Source: Saprospiraceae bacterium
Lineage (GTDB): Bacteria; Bacteroidota; Bacteroidia; Chitinophagales; Saprospiraceae
Direction of reading: 5' to 3'
DNA: 64,000 bases
NCBI GenBank assembly: GCA_016716335.1
Contig: JADJWN010000003.1
Location: 186,001 to 250,000 of the forward strand
Part shown: piece by piece, positions 37,443-47,900 of the stretch
Layout of the letters: each line of letters begins with the position of its first letter
Numbering within the stretch: position 1 is the stretch's first letter
Made by a program: the position numbers and the translations under genes
Notes under the pieces: model-generated
What the model was told of the DNA's origin: nothing
Databases searched by the model: none
What the model saw: only the letters and a program-made list of their open reading frames with translations

Positions 37443-38387
37443 TCAGATTTTACCTTTGGCTGCGAGGTAACGCTCTGCATCCAAAGCTGCCATACATCCT
37501 GTGCCTGCGGCTGTGACTGCCTGCCGGTAGTAATTATCCTGTGCATCACCGCATGCAAATACTCCCTCTACGTTGGTGTATGTCCTGCCGGGCACTGTCT
37601 TTATGTATTTGTTATCATCCATATCGATAATGCCTTCAAAGATTTCAGTATTGGGCTTATGGCCGATAGCCACAAAAAATCCTGTCACCGGAATCTCTGT
37701 TACAGCACCGGTCTGTACATTTTTCACACGTACACCTGTGACTCCCTCCTCTCCGAGAATTTCTTCCGTCACTGTATTCCAGTGAATCTGAATGTTTGGA
37801 GTATTCATAACTCTTTCCTGCATGATTTTGGAGGCACGCATCTGATCTCTTCTTACGAGCAGATGGACTTTGGTACAGAGCTTTGCCAGATAGGTGGCTT
37901 CTTCAGCAGCGGTATCCCCGGCACCGACTACGGCTACTTCCTGTCCTCTGAAAAAGAAACCATCACAAACAGCACAGGCTGACACTCCCTTATTCATAAG
38001 TTTTTGTTCAGACTCAAGGCCCAGCCATTTGGCACTGGCACCGGTTGCTATAATCACAGCGTCTGCATGTATTTCGTGGCCAGTTTCAGACCATACCTTT
38101 CGGGGAAATGATGAAAAATCCACCTTTGAAATGAGTTCGTATCTGATGTCGGTTTCAAATCTGAGGGCTTGGTTTTTAAAGTCTTCCATCATCTGAGGGC
38201 CGAGGACGCCTTCGGGATAACCCGGGTAATTCTCCACCTCATTGGTGATGGTCAGCTGTCCTCCCGGTTCCTTACCTGTATATAGTACGGGTTTCATATT
38301 TGCCCTTGCTGCATAGATGGCAGCTGTGTATCCTGCCGGCCCTGAGCCTATGATCAGACAATGTACGTGTTCTGGTGTATTACTCAT
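37443..38387 (-). CDS. trxB: Thioredoxin reductase
   Basis: A 314-residue flavoenzyme that passes electrons from NADPH to thioredoxin. FAD motif IIGSGPAGYTAAIYAARANM near the start, redox pair CAVCDG (about 137-142), NADPH motif VVGAGDTAAEEA and the late FACGDAQDNYYRQAVTAAG are all present. The ATG at 38387 (MSNTPEHVHC) is chosen because the longer frame from 38411 begins inside a -7 box. Single gene, no thioredoxin neighbour. Confidence 0.96.
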   Translation of the reverse strand: MSNTPEHVHCLIIGSGPAGYTAAIYAARANMKPVLYTGKEPGGQLTITNEVENYPGYPEGVLGPQMMEDFKNQALRFETDIRYELISKVDFSSFPRKVWSETGHEIHADAVIIATGASAKWLGLESEQKLMNKGVSACAVCDGFFFRGQEVAVVGAGDTAAEEATYLAKLCTKVHLLVRRDQMRASKIMQERVMNTPNIQIHWNTVTEEILGEEGVTGVRVKNVQTGAVTEIPVTGFFVAIGHKPNTEIFEGIIDMDDNKYIKTVPGRTYTNVEGVFACGDAQDNYYRQAVTAAGTGCMAALDAERYLAAKGKI

Positions 38388-38408
38388 GTTATTATATTTT
38401 TCGGGGTG

Positions 38409-38416
38409 CAAAAGTA
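38409..38416 (-). promoter_or_regulatory. -7 element of trxB
   Basis: TACTTTTG on the minus strand, 21 bases before ATG 38387; it excludes the longer start at 38411. Confidence 0.5.
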
Positions 38417-38467
38417 TATATTTTGGCTCTTGTCTTGCATAACCTTCGTTACAAATAATGATTTCAG

Positions 38468-38944
38468 CTACTTTTTCCTGAAGGACCAGGTCACTTCAAT
38501 TATTGATGTTTCCATTCCGGACGGATTGGTTCCGGTAGCGGTCATGACTATGGTGGCTGTATCCCCCGAATTTTTCAATCCATCCAATAGATGTCTCAGT
38601 TCCGCTCCCTGATTGCAATGGAAAGTGATTCTGGAGTCTGCTTTTTTGAAATAGCGGGCTTTGAAATCCACGACCAACATTGAGATAGGGTCCCTGCCTG
38701 CCAGATGCAACCGGCACAGTGCCCCTGTGGACAATTCACCAGCTCCTGCCAACGCTGCAAAGTATATGGACCTGAAAGGATTTTGTGTGCGCCAGGTGTA
38801 CTGAATCGTTACTTTACAATGATTTTCATCCAGACTTTGTATCCTTACACCCCAAAACACTATGCTCGGTAATTTCAGCAGCATACCCAGCGTAAATTTC
38901 CAGCCCGAAAGTGCGTCCTTTATATATTTTTCATGAGGTGTCAT
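38468..38944 (-). CDS. DUF4442 hotdog-fold protein
   Basis: A 158-residue protein with a thioesterase-like hotdog pattern: a long N-terminal helix (KFTLGMLLKLPSIVFWGVRI), paired strands (KVTIQYTWRTQNPFRSIYFAALAGAGELSTGAL by position) and a closing strand region ending in SIIEVTWSFRKK. It matches the DUF4442 group, related to PaaI thioesterases. The acyl substrate is unknown. ATG 38944 is chosen over GTG 38971, which would overlap the upstream gene; it starts 8 bases after the adenosyltransferase stop, so the two are likely cotranscribed. Confidence 0.75.
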   Translation of the reverse strand: MTPHEKYIKDALSGWKFTLGMLLKLPSIVFWGVRIQSLDENHCKVTIQYTWRTQNPFRSIYFAALAGAGELSTGALCRLHLAGRDPISMLVVDFKARYFKKADSRITFHCNQGAELRHLLDGLKNSGDTATIVMTATGTNPSGMETSIIEVTWSFRKK

Positions 38945-38952
38945 CTGACAGC

Positions 38953-39498
38953 TTATTTTCTGGGTATCCACGGAATTTCCTGAATCTGCCGGGTATGCCC
39001 TATATATCTTGCCAGCACAAAGAAATAATCGGACAGTCTGTTGATATAGGTAATGATCAATGGCTCAACTTCCGAATGACCGGCAAGTGTAATAATGCGT
39101 CTTTCGGCCCTTCTGCATACTGTCCTGCAAACATGGGCATATGCAACGGAGATATCTCCTCCCGGCAGTATGAAATATTTCAGGGGTTCGAGCAATTGGT
39201 CCATAGCATCCATAGCATTTTCAAGTGCACTGATGTCCTCATCCCGAATATCAGGTGTCAGTAATTTCTTATCAGGATCGGAAGCGAGATTGGAGCCAAT
39301 GGTAAAGAGTCTCTTTTGTACCTCTGTCAATATATAATTTTGAGTGGCTTCGGTAAATGATGCATTCAGCAAACCTATGAACGAGTTGAGTTCATCCACT
39401 GTGCCATAGGCTTCTATTCGGATATCATCCTTGCTAAGCCGTTTGCCACCGTACAGTGAGGTTTGTCCCTTGTCTCCGGTTTTTGTGTAAATCTTCAT
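38953..39498 (-). CDS. Cob(I)alamin adenosyltransferase, PduO type
   Basis: A 181-residue enzyme that attaches the adenosyl group of ATP to reduced cobalamin. Features: the N-terminal ATP motif YTKTGDKGQTSLYGG, GTVDELNSFIG, the FILPGGD turn, RTVCRRAERRI (Arg and Glu at the active site) and the C-terminal YINRLSDYFFVLAR. Length fits the PduO family. It supplies coenzyme B12 for enzymes such as methylmalonyl-CoA mutase, which is not in this window. The DUF4442 gene follows eight bases later. Confidence 0.93.
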   Translation of the reverse strand: MKIYTKTGDKGQTSLYGGKRLSKDDIRIEAYGTVDELNSFIGLLNASFTEATQNYILTEVQKRLFTIGSNLASDPDKKLLTPDIRDEDISALENAMDAMDQLLEPLKYFILPGGDISVAYAHVCRTVCRRAERRIITLAGHSEVEPLIITYINRLSDYFFVLARYIGHTRQIQEIPWIPRK

Positions 39499-39613
39499 AA
39501 ATCGTCATTGCAATGCAAATTAAAGTATAATCACAGTTTTCCCGCTTATATTAAGTAAAAAAGTTTCAGGTGGTACAGTGCACACATTCCTCAGTGGTTT
39601 TGCAAAACTGCAA

Positions 39614-39621
39614 TAATTTTG
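39614..39621 (+). promoter_or_regulatory. -7 element of the pyrophosphatase gene
   Basis: TAATTTTG matches TAnnTTTG. It overlaps a TTG that would be the longest start, so translation must begin further on (39631 or 39667). Confidence 0.5.
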
Positions 39622-39666
39622 CCCTTTTTCATGTTTAGTCAATTTATTCAAGACAAAATAAAGAGT

Positions 39667-40284
39667 ATGGAACCCTCCAAGTATAAGCTGCACCCATGGC
39701 ATGGCATAGAAATCGGCGCTGCGGCTCCAGAGCTGATTACCGCATTTATTGAAATTATACCGAGTGATACTGTAAAATATGAAATTGACAAGCATTCCGG
39801 CTACCTGAAAGTGGACAGACCTCAGAAATTCAGCAATATTGTTCCGGCTTTGTATGGATTTATTCCCCGTACTTACTGCAAGGAAGCGGTGGCTGCTGTG
39901 AATATGAAATATACCGGCAGGACAGGTATATCCGGTGATAATGATCCCTTAGACATTCTGGTACTCACTGAAAAAGAAATAACGCATGGAGATATTATTG
40001 TACAGGCTTATCCCATAGGAGGATTCAGACTAACTGACAATCAGGAGGCAGATGACAAGATCATCGCAGTATTGAAGGATGATATGGTATATGGTCAATG
40101 GAAGGATATCACGGATGTACCTGAAAAAATTCTTAATCGTCTGCGGCATTACTTTCTCACTTATAAACAAATGCCGGGCTCTCCGGCTATCTGCAGTATA
40201 GACGAAACATTTGACAGACAGAAAGCCTATGAAGTCATATATGCAAGTCAGCAGGACTACCTGCATTATTTCGGGCAGGAATAA
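39667..40284 (+). CDS. ppa: Inorganic pyrophosphatase (family I)
   Basis: A 205-residue soluble enzyme that hydrolyses pyrophosphate and so drives biosynthetic reactions. Active-site motifs: KYEIDKHSGYLKVDR, ALYGFIPRTYC, the signature GDNDPLDILVL with three metal-binding Asp residues, and the DDKIIAVLKDDM segment. ATG 39667 (MEPSKYKLHPWHGIEIG) fits the family start; ATG 39631 would add twelve residues (MFSQFIQDKIKS) and is also possible. Hairpins of moderate strength follow the stop. Confidence 0.93.
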   Translation: MEPSKYKLHPWHGIEIGAAAPELITAFIEIIPSDTVKYEIDKHSGYLKVDRPQKFSNIVPALYGFIPRTYCKEAVAAVNMKYTGRTGISGDNDPLDILVLTEKEITHGDIIVQAYPIGGFRLTDNQEADDKIIAVLKDDMVYGQWKDITDVPEKILNRLRHYFLTYKQMPGSPAICSIDETFDRQKAYEVIYASQQDYLHYFGQE

Positions 40285-40738
40285 GTGTGCAACAAATCTG
40301 TTTTTTCTCTTGCAAACAGATGGTGAATCCCGCTAATATGTTAATTACCCGAATCAGGGTAAATTAAATTCTGACGTCGTATTTTGAACAAAATGGCACC
40401 TTATTTGATTTAAATAAGTTGAGATTACCTTATAAAGCTACTGCGTTTCATAGCTGCACTTATTCACTGCTTTCAGGTTTATTCATAGATTGAAAACACA
40501 ACATGCTTGTTTTTTAGATAATTAACAGACATTTTTGCTGTACTTATCTGAAATACCCTTAATTTACTACTCCGTTCCTGATTATTCATAAGTAGGTAAG
40601 GAATAATATTTTGAGATAGTGCGTTTAAAAGTTGTTTTTCAGTATAATGATTATTGATTGTGTGCAAAAAATTATCATTTATTTGTTAACGACACAACAA
40701 GAGTTCGGGAATTCGAGTTGTATATAAAAAATTGAAAT
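40285..40738. other. Gene-free spacer after pyrophosphatase
   Basis: Contains two hairpins: ATCTGTTT/AAACAGAT (40296-40303 with 40314-40321), and TTAATTACCC against GGGTAAATTAA with one bulged base (40341-40350 with 40357-40367). They may mark the 3' end of the pyrophosphatase mRNA, though neither has a strong T-run. The rest is AT-rich with no supported ORF or recognised RNA. No TAnnTTTG box was found before the next gene. Confidence 0.45.
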
Positions 40739-41416
40739 ATGAAAAACTTCTTTGGTGTTCTGTTACTCATCAGCATTATGATTGTAAATGCTGATGCACA
40801 ATACGGAAGAAAGAGCAAGAATGAAAATTACTCCAGCCGGTATGGTGTCAAAATAGCCGCAGGTGCGGTGTTGGCCAGTCCTGAGCTTACCCTGGTAGGC
40901 AACGAATCAGATTACGTGGTGAATGAGGTGAAATTCAAAAGTGCCGAAATGCTCAAATCTATTGGAGTTTTTGGACAGAAGAAATTCGGCTATCTTTTTG
41001 TACAGGGTGACCTGTTGTATTCCAATTATGGGATGAATTTTGATGTAAAGTCTTTTTCTACAGAGCTCATTCCGGATCAGGTGATGTCTGAAAGTTTTCA
41101 CTATATAGACCTGCAGGTAATGGGAGGATTGACCGGAAACGGTTTCAGAATTGGGGTTGGTCCGGCCATTCACATTTTAGCAGGACATAATACTGAACTC
41201 ACGCAGCTGGAGCATTATAACGAAAAACTAAGGGATATCAGCTTCGGTTTCAGTGGTGGCATAGGATATGATACCGGTATCTTCAGTTTTGATTTGAAAT
41301 ACGAGAATGTATTCAGAACCTTAGGCGATCATGTGTGGTATGGCAACAGAAAATCAAGATTTGTTGAGACGCCCAACTCCCTTACCGTTGCAGTAGCTAT
41401 AGCATTAAGCCGATAA
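40739..41416 (+). CDS. Outer-membrane beta-barrel protein, PorT-like
   Basis: A 225-residue protein with a signal peptide (MKNFFGVLLLISIMIVNADAQ) followed by amphipathic strands with the glycine and aromatic alternation of an eight-stranded barrel: GVKIAAGAVLASPE, GYLFVQGDLLYSNYGMNF, FRIGVGPAIHIL, ISFGFSGGIGYDTGIFSFDLKYE and a C-terminal LTVAVAIALSR. It belongs to the broad outer-membrane protein beta-barrel group that includes PorT; function unknown. Single gene with a downstream terminator. Confidence 0.82.
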   Translation: MKNFFGVLLLISIMIVNADAQYGRKSKNENYSSRYGVKIAAGAVLASPELTLVGNESDYVVNEVKFKSAEMLKSIGVFGQKKFGYLFVQGDLLYSNYGMNFDVKSFSTELIPDQVMSESFHYIDLQVMGGLTGNGFRIGVGPAIHILAGHNTELTQLEHYNEKLRDISFGFSGGIGYDTGIFSFDLKYENVFRTLGDHVWYGNRKSRFVETPNSLTVAVAIALSR

Positions 41417-41442
41417 TTCATAAGTTTCCATAAATCCATTTG

Positions 41443-41479
41443 AATACCTTCCTCCTCCGGCGAAGGTATTTTCTTTTTT
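41443..41479 (+). terminator. Terminator of the beta-barrel gene
   Basis: AATACCTTC (41443-41451) pairs with GAAGGTATT (41462-41470), followed by TTCTTTTTT. It lies 26 bases after the barrel gene stop and abuts the stop of the convergent glycosyltransferase gene. Confidence 0.85.
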
Positions 41480-42764
41480 ATGCAGATTCTTTATCCAGAT
41501 CACGGAGTATCTGAAGCAATAAATCTACATCCGGGTTTTGAATTGAATAATTTTGCCGGATTAAGAGCCAACCTGCTGCTTCTTCTACGGGAATATTGCT
41601 TTGTACATGATCTCTGTACCAATGCAGGTATTTCATTAATCTGAATGCATCAAACCACTGAAAAATCCGTTTTCTGAAACTCGGGTATCCGGATGTATGC
41701 CTTTTGATTTCTTCAAGAGCAGCGTTGAAATTTTCGATTCGTAGCCATTTTGATAAATGCCCGGGCATATCACTGTATTCCCAATCCTTCGAATACCACT
41801 CCTCCATATGATCTATCCAGTTTTTTACTTCAATGAAGGCCTCAGGATGGTAGGTCAGAAAATGATTTTTACCGGATTGTACCATGTCTCCTACTGCTCT
41901 GCCGGTACCGAATGGCACTCTTCCGGATATACGGGGTGAAGGAATGACCTTTGTATTTATTATCTCTCCGCAGGTACCTTTACTTATAATTTTTTGGAGG
42001 AAGTAAAAATCTTCTCCTGCTTTACGGGTATTCATGCCGCCGTACTTGCAGTAGCTACTTGCTCTTACTGCCATACTGCTCCCGACTGTTTGGTACGCAA
42101 AGGGGAGCCCGATCCATTTTTGTATCCTGATGTAGTACCTGAGGTGGAGCTCATATTGAATGATTGATTCATAGATGGCAGGGCTGAATTTTTCTCCCGA
42201 AGTGGGGTGTTCAAAATAGATGGAAGCAGCATCCCAGTGTGGGTTGTTGGCAAAGCCTTCATAGATAGCAGAGGTATAATTACAATCCACAAGGCTGTCA
42301 GCGTCCAGACAGCAGATGATGCCATCCATATTATGCTGTGACAAAATCTGAATGGCAAAATCCATCCCTATTTTTCTGGCCAGGCCCACGCCGGCAGTTT
42401 TGGAAGGAAGGTAGTTGTATTCGAGAATATGAAAGGCGGGAAAGTTGCAGTTTTCAGTATATTGTCGGGCCTCCTCTGCTGCCGTAATATTGGTTTCTCT
42501 GACAAAATCATTATCATTTTGGGATGCGTTGAATACTATTATTACGAGAGTTCTGATATCCTTGTCCTTTAAGTTTTGGAGAGAATGTATCACTTCAAGT
42601 ACACTTTCCTCATTATAGGAAGGGATTACTACGATGAGCGGATATGCATTGAATTGTGGCAACTCTCCAAATGGAAAACTATGTCGGTCTGTGTAATGTC
42701 TGTAGATTTCAGAGAGGGAATGCTTCGTATTCAATAGATGCAGGGTCTCATTTGTTGGATACAA
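41478..42764 (-). CDS. Family 2 glycosyltransferase, start uncertain
   Basis: A protein of up to 428 residues with a GT-A fold. The nucleotide-sugar region YPLIVVIPSYNEESVLEVI, the metal-binding CCLDADSLVD (DxD) and the catalytic GEDFYFLQKI are clear. No membrane segment is evident, so it is likely cytoplasmic or peripheral. The acceptor is unknown. No in-frame ATG occurs before the catalytic region. The longest start, TTG 42764, lies inside a -7 box (42762-42769), so TTG 42734, ten codons later, is the more likely start. It stands alone, 92 bases after the ComEC stop. Confidence 0.82.
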   Translation of the reverse strand: MYPTNETLHLLNTKHSLSEIYRHYTDRHSFPFGELPQFNAYPLIVVIPSYNEESVLEVIHSLQNLKDKDIRTLVIIVFNASQNDNDFVRETNITAAEEARQYTENCNFPAFHILEYNYLPSKTAGVGLARKIGMDFAIQILSQHNMDGIICCLDADSLVDCNYTSAIYEGFANNPHWDAASIYFEHPTSGEKFSPAIYESIIQYELHLRYYIRIQKWIGLPFAYQTVGSSMAVRASSYCKYGGMNTRKAGEDFYFLQKIISKGTCGEIINTKVIPSPRISGRVPFGTGRAVGDMVQSGKNHFLTYHPEAFIEVKNWIDHMEEWYSKDWEYSDMPGHLSKWLRIENFNAALEEIKRHTSGYPSFRKRIFQWFDAFRLMKYLHWYRDHVQSNIPVEEAAGWLLIRQNYSIQNPDVDLLLQILRDLDKESA

Positions 42765-42769
42765 AAGTA
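42762..42769 (-). promoter_or_regulatory. -7 element of the glycosyltransferase gene
   Basis: TACTTTTG on the minus strand matches TAnnTTTG. It covers the longest possible start codon of the gene. Confidence 0.45.
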
Positions 42770-42856
42770 AAAATGTATTTTATGGTTTGGGATAATTTTT
42801 TTCACATCCATTTTTGAGACATCGTAGTTATGTCATATTCAGAAATAACACAGGGA

Positions 42857-44962
42857 TTAGTCTGAATCCGATTTCATAACCATCTGGAGTGCTCCCTTTT
42901 CTGCAATATCATGAATTTTCTGGCCTTGCAGCATGTCTTTGAGGTTCGCCTTGACCCATGGCGGGATATTTCTACCAAGCATATACCTTCCGGCTGATGG
43001 TAACTGAATCTCTTTTCGTACAATATCTGCACAATTACCCACAGGAATAACCAGATCTAAGGGGAATTGCTCTGTCGGAGTAATGTTGTAATCAGCGTTG
43101 AAATATAAGGTGCGGTAATTTGCGAAACTTACCAGATTTTCAAATTTTTCAATACTCCCATTTTTAAAGTAGGCAATTTGGCTGATATCTGTCACGTTTC
43201 GGATACCATGTCTCATCCTGTTGTTTTGGGCTGCAAAGCTCACTGCTTTTTGATCCACCTTTCCCGAAAGGATAGTATAGCACTCATTTCCATCAAAATA
43301 ATCCGTCAAAGTGCCTCCATAAACATCGTAGATGAAAATTTTTTTCTGATGCTGTTGATGAATGGATAATATACCTGACCGGATACCCAGAATTAAAACT
43401 ATTGCCATGCCTGCCCATATGAACTTTTTTCGGGCGGTAGTGGCAAAATACATCAAAGTGAAAATTACGCCATACATCAGAATCATGGATATGTCATCTA
43501 TCCAAATATCGCGAAGACTGCTGAAAGGAAGCGATTTGATGAACCGGATGGTTTTAACAAAAATCTCAAGTAATTCTCCCAACAAGGGTGCTAACCATTC
43601 ATTAATACCGGGCAGGATAAATTCGACTGCCAGCATCAATAAACCAGCATACAGGATAATCAAAACCAAAGGTATGGCCACCAGTCCGGTAAGCATAAAA
43701 TATACCGGAAATTTGTGGAAGTAATAAATGGTAACGGGAAATACCAGTATCTGTGCAGCGATAGCCACACTTACCAGGTTCCAGCCATATTGGAGGAGCT
43801 TATTTTCGGGAGCCCATATATTCTGGATATAAGGCTGGAAAAAAACAATGCTGATAAGTGCAAGAAATGAAAATTGAAAAGATGCCTGAAATAGAAGAAA
43901 AGGATCAAAAAGCAACATTAAAATGGCAGATACAGATAATATATTGTAAATATTGGTAGAGCCTCCGGTATATTTTCCGATTAAAAATATGGTGACCATT
44001 ACGCCGGCACGTACCACAGCAGGTGATGCACCGGTCATACATACATAAAGCCAGACCAAAAGAGTCAATGTGATGATTTTGAATAATTTGACCGCAATAT
44101 TCCGGCTTTTGATTTTGTCCAAAAGAAATATGAAAAATGAGATTACGATAGCTACATGCAGCCCGGATACAGCCAGCACATGCACCGCTCCGGAGTCTGT
44201 AAAGTCCTGATACAATTCATCACTGATCAGATTTCTGTATCCGAGCAGTACTGCCTGTGCAATTGCCAGTTCTTTTTCGGATCTTATATATTGATGCAAT
44301 ATACTCAGACATTCATGTCTTAGGTCAGCCGCTAAAGCTCTGAAAAAGGAAAATGCATTGGATTTTATCAGTTCGTGATTTTCTCTGGGTATATTGGTCT
44401 GAAGGATGACAGAGCGATATCTGAGGTATGAACTGAAATCAAAAGCGGAGGGATTTGTTCCTTTGGGTATCGGCCGAAGTTTAGTAGTGAATCTTATAAA
44501 ATCCCCTTCATTGTATTGGTAGGCCATGGAGTCCGACGGACTGAAATATGCCACTATCTTCAGTCCTTCGGGTGCCCATTTTTCATTCTGCCACGAAGCC
44601 CGGCTGATACTGATCATACAGCGGATTCTGTTTTTTATTACCGGTGGTTCTTCGATGATACCTTCAAAATTTATATCCTGATGAAGGAGTTTCTCGGGTA
44701 TTTTATCGTGGAGCGTTTCCTTTTTAAGGGTGACACAGGCAATTCCGGTCAAATAGATAAGAAGAATGAGGCTGATATTCTGTATTGTAGATTTCCGCAG
44801 ATTTTTTGTGTCAGTCCCAAAAGCAGCAATCATGTAAATCAGGACCAGCAGGAAGATACTTCCGTACAATAACCGAAAAGGAAAGTCATATATCTCTCCG
44901 GTAATTATTCCGGTTATAAATAAGACAGCAATCCTCAGATATGGAAACGCAGCATAATTCAT
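42857..44962 (-). CDS. comEC: ComEC/Rec2 DNA-uptake channel protein
   Basis: A 701-residue inner-membrane protein that carries single-stranded DNA into the cytoplasm during natural transformation. Two to three membrane helices at the start are followed by a DUF4131-type soluble domain (about 95-210) and then the competence helix bundle, with the signature AVLLGYRNLISDELYQDFTDSGAVHVLAVSGLHVAI (read by position) and TGASPAVVRAGVM. The C-terminal 150 residues lack the HxHxDH metallo-beta-lactamase motif found in Bacillus ComEC; short forms without it are common in Bacteroidota. The gene follows the CRTAC1 lipoprotein by 22 bases and may share its transcript. No other competence genes nearby. Confidence 0.92.
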   Translation of the reverse strand: MNYAAFPYLRIAVLFITGIITGEIYDFPFRLLYGSIFLLVLIYMIAAFGTDTKNLRKSTIQNISLILLIYLTGIACVTLKKETLHDKIPEKLLHQDINFEGIIEEPPVIKNRIRCMISISRASWQNEKWAPEGLKIVAYFSPSDSMAYQYNEGDFIRFTTKLRPIPKGTNPSAFDFSSYLRYRSVILQTNIPRENHELIKSNAFSFFRALAADLRHECLSILHQYIRSEKELAIAQAVLLGYRNLISDELYQDFTDSGAVHVLAVSGLHVAIVISFFIFLLDKIKSRNIAVKLFKIITLTLLVWLYVCMTGASPAVVRAGVMVTIFLIGKYTGGSTNIYNILSVSAILMLLFDPFLLFQASFQFSFLALISIVFFQPYIQNIWAPENKLLQYGWNLVSVAIAAQILVFPVTIYYFHKFPVYFMLTGLVAIPLVLIILYAGLLMLAVEFILPGINEWLAPLLGELLEIFVKTIRFIKSLPFSSLRDIWIDDISMILMYGVIFTLMYFATTARKKFIWAGMAIVLILGIRSGILSIHQQHQKKIFIYDVYGGTLTDYFDGNECYTILSGKVDQKAVSFAAQNNRMRHGIRNVTDISQIAYFKNGSIEKFENLVSFANYRTLYFNADYNITPTEQFPLDLVIPVGNCADIVRKEIQLPSAGRYMLGRNIPPWVKANLKDMLQGQKIHDIAEKGALQMVMKSDSD

Positions 44963-44984
44963 AATCCCTGAATATGAGTTTTTT

Positions 44985-47900
44985 CTACATAGGCTTCTCT
45001 ACATTGTTGGGCAGGATTTTAAACAGTTGACATCTGTCATCATTTTTACTGACCATCAGTTCTCTGTATCCGTTGGCCGATTGGATGATTTCCATTTTGT
45101 TGGTAAAACCTGAAATGTTTAGTCCTGAGAGCGCCGGAGGAACTGCCTTGAAATTTCCCTTGCCATCCCCTGTTAAAACCAGACCCACTGATGCATCATA
45201 TATGCCATACAATATATCCGTACCTCCGAAATTTCCTCCAAGTATAAGATCCATATTGCCATCCTGATTAATATCCAAACTTTGGATGCATCGTACCATT
45301 GAAATCTGTGCTTCTACCGGCAAATCTGCGATGGTGAAAGATCTACCATTCTGGTTCAGCAATATCACAGAACTCAGGATGTTGGCCTGCAATATCTTTT
45401 CATCTTTTCTTTGGTCTTGAGAAAATATATCCGCAATGGTAGCCTTGGCATACTGATAATATCGGAGGAACTTTTTCTTGAGTACTACCATATGATCCAG
45501 AAGTTTATCTCTCATGACAGCAGGATAACTTTTATCACCGATATAATGGCAGAGTATGGGATCTATTGTACCATTCTCGTCATAATCTTTGTAGTGGAGG
45601 GTTACGGGCTTAGTATGTGAAGCTTTAAAATGGCTGTTTAAGCCACAGTTGCCGGCTATGATGTCCGGAAATCCATCGTTATTGACATCACTGATATGAA
45701 TGCTTTCCCACCAGCCTTGCGTATTTGCAGGGATGTATGAAGAGGTGCGGTTGACATATTTACCGTTTTCCATTTTAAAAACCGTAAGCGGCATCCATTC
45801 ACCGCACAATATGAGTTCAGGGGTGCCATCCTTATCCAGATCGCTAAAAGAAGCATCAGTCACCATACCCACTTTGACAAGATCTAAAGATAGCTCTCCC
45901 GTAGCATTGACAAATTTTCCTTTTGTATTGATCAAAAGATAGCTGACAGGGACAATAGGATACTGTCCCGGCACCACTCTGCCCCCGATGAAAAGATCCA
46001 TAAATCCATCTCCATTGATATCTCCTGCCGCAATACATCCACCGCTTGCAGGCACCTTAGGAAAGTTGGCTTCATCTCTTGAAAAACTCAGGTTACCTTT
46101 ATTTATATAAAGCCTGTCTATGTATTCCAGTGAATTTGCGGGGTATTCATTGCCTCCGCTTACCACAATCAGATCCTTAAATCCATCATTGTTGACATCC
46201 ACGAAAAGGGCAGCTATATCCTCAGAAGCTTTGTCTTTTTCCAGGTCAGGCACCTTTATTTCTGAAAATTTTCCTTTCGGATTTCTGATAAAAATTTTAC
46301 CTGCATATCCGGCAGCGCCACCTATGAATACATCATCCAGTCCGTCGCCATTGATATCGCCTGTTGCCAGGGCCGGTCCGTTTTCTGAGTACTTGCGATG
46401 TAAGAGGGGTTCTCTCTTGAAATCAATATATTCATTTTCAGTGTGGGTCATCCCTTCATCGAGCTGTTCAGAAATGTCGGTGAAATATAAATGAGGATTT
46501 TGGATGGGTTTATACCTCTGGCCTGATTTCTGATATTTGATTGTATGGGTTTGATTGGGAGCAAGATTTTCAAGTATCTGCAGGTTGCCATCAGGCCAGG
46601 TGATTTCAGCGCTCACAGATTCAGAGTACTTGCCCAGACCAAAATGGATTGCAGGTTCATTGTGCGAAAGAAAACCCCGATTGGGATAGTAATACTGACT
46701 TTGTATTCTCCCATCTTTGGTGGTGATTTCAACTTTAGTGTTGTAAGGATGACAGGTTGGGTCACCGCTGAGTTCAAATCTTATAAAATTATTACGGACT
46801 TTTGCGGATCCCTCATTTTTCATGATAAATGCAAGGGTGTCTAAGTTGTTGACTACAAGGTCAAGATACCCGTCATTATTCAGATCTGCATATACTGCGC
46901 CATTGGAAAATTCGGCCGGTCCGGAATTCCAGTAGGAAGATACATTGTCGAACTGAAGACTTCCTGAGTTGCGGTACAGATAGTTTTGGGTCTTGTGAAC
47001 AGGCAGTGCATTCAGATATGTCTTAATGTCCGGATTGGCGGTACGCATCAGTTTTAATACAGAGTCCTGGGTATATCTTATGAAATCATTGTCAGAGGTG
47101 CTCCTCCTGTAACCGTTGGTGATATAAATATCTTTCCAACCATTATTGTTGTAATCTGCCATGAGGGTGGCCCAGCTCCAGTCCGTATGTGCTACATCGG
47201 CCATCATAGCAATGTCTGAATAGCTCCCGTCGCAATTGTTGAGCTGCAGCGTATTTTTTATGAATTGAGTAGCAAATCCTAATTTTTTGGTAGCAAGGAA
47301 TTTATCATAGTTGTACTCTGTACCATGCATTTTCTGCCGGTAATTGTCTTCAGGAAACATGTCTAATGTCATCAGATCAAAACATCCGTCATTATTGATA
47401 TCTGCATAATCCGATCCCATGGAGGAAAATGAGGTATGTCTGAAATAGTCATCAAATCTGTCTGTAAAAGTGCCATTCCCGTTATTGATATAGAGATAAT
47501 CGGGTTTTACATAATCATTGCATACGTAGATATCCGGCAGAAGGTCATCGTTGAAATCGGCAATGATGGCACTCAATCCGAAGGCTTCGTTGAGTATGCC
47601 GCTTTTTTCTGTGATATCCATAAATTTACCGTTATCATTGCGATATAGTCTGTCAGTAACATATCTGAGATCAGGAGAAAGGCTTACTGTCAGTTTGCCG
47701 CTTTTATCCATGGTTGTCTTGAGATTGTTGCTTTCGCGGGGATCAAAGGGGTGATTGAGCAGATAGAGATCAAGGTCCCCGTCATTGTCCATATCAAAAA
47801 AATACGACTGGGTGGAGTAGCTGTCATCATCCAGGCCATATTCTGCCGCTTTTTCGGTAAAGGTCAGATTACCATTGTTGATATAAAGCAGATTTTTGCG

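Noticed and set aside
40479..40667. Small minus-strand ORF of 62 codons in the spacer after pyrophosphatase
   Set aside because: No promoter, no recognisable motif and AT-rich composition like the rest of the spacer.
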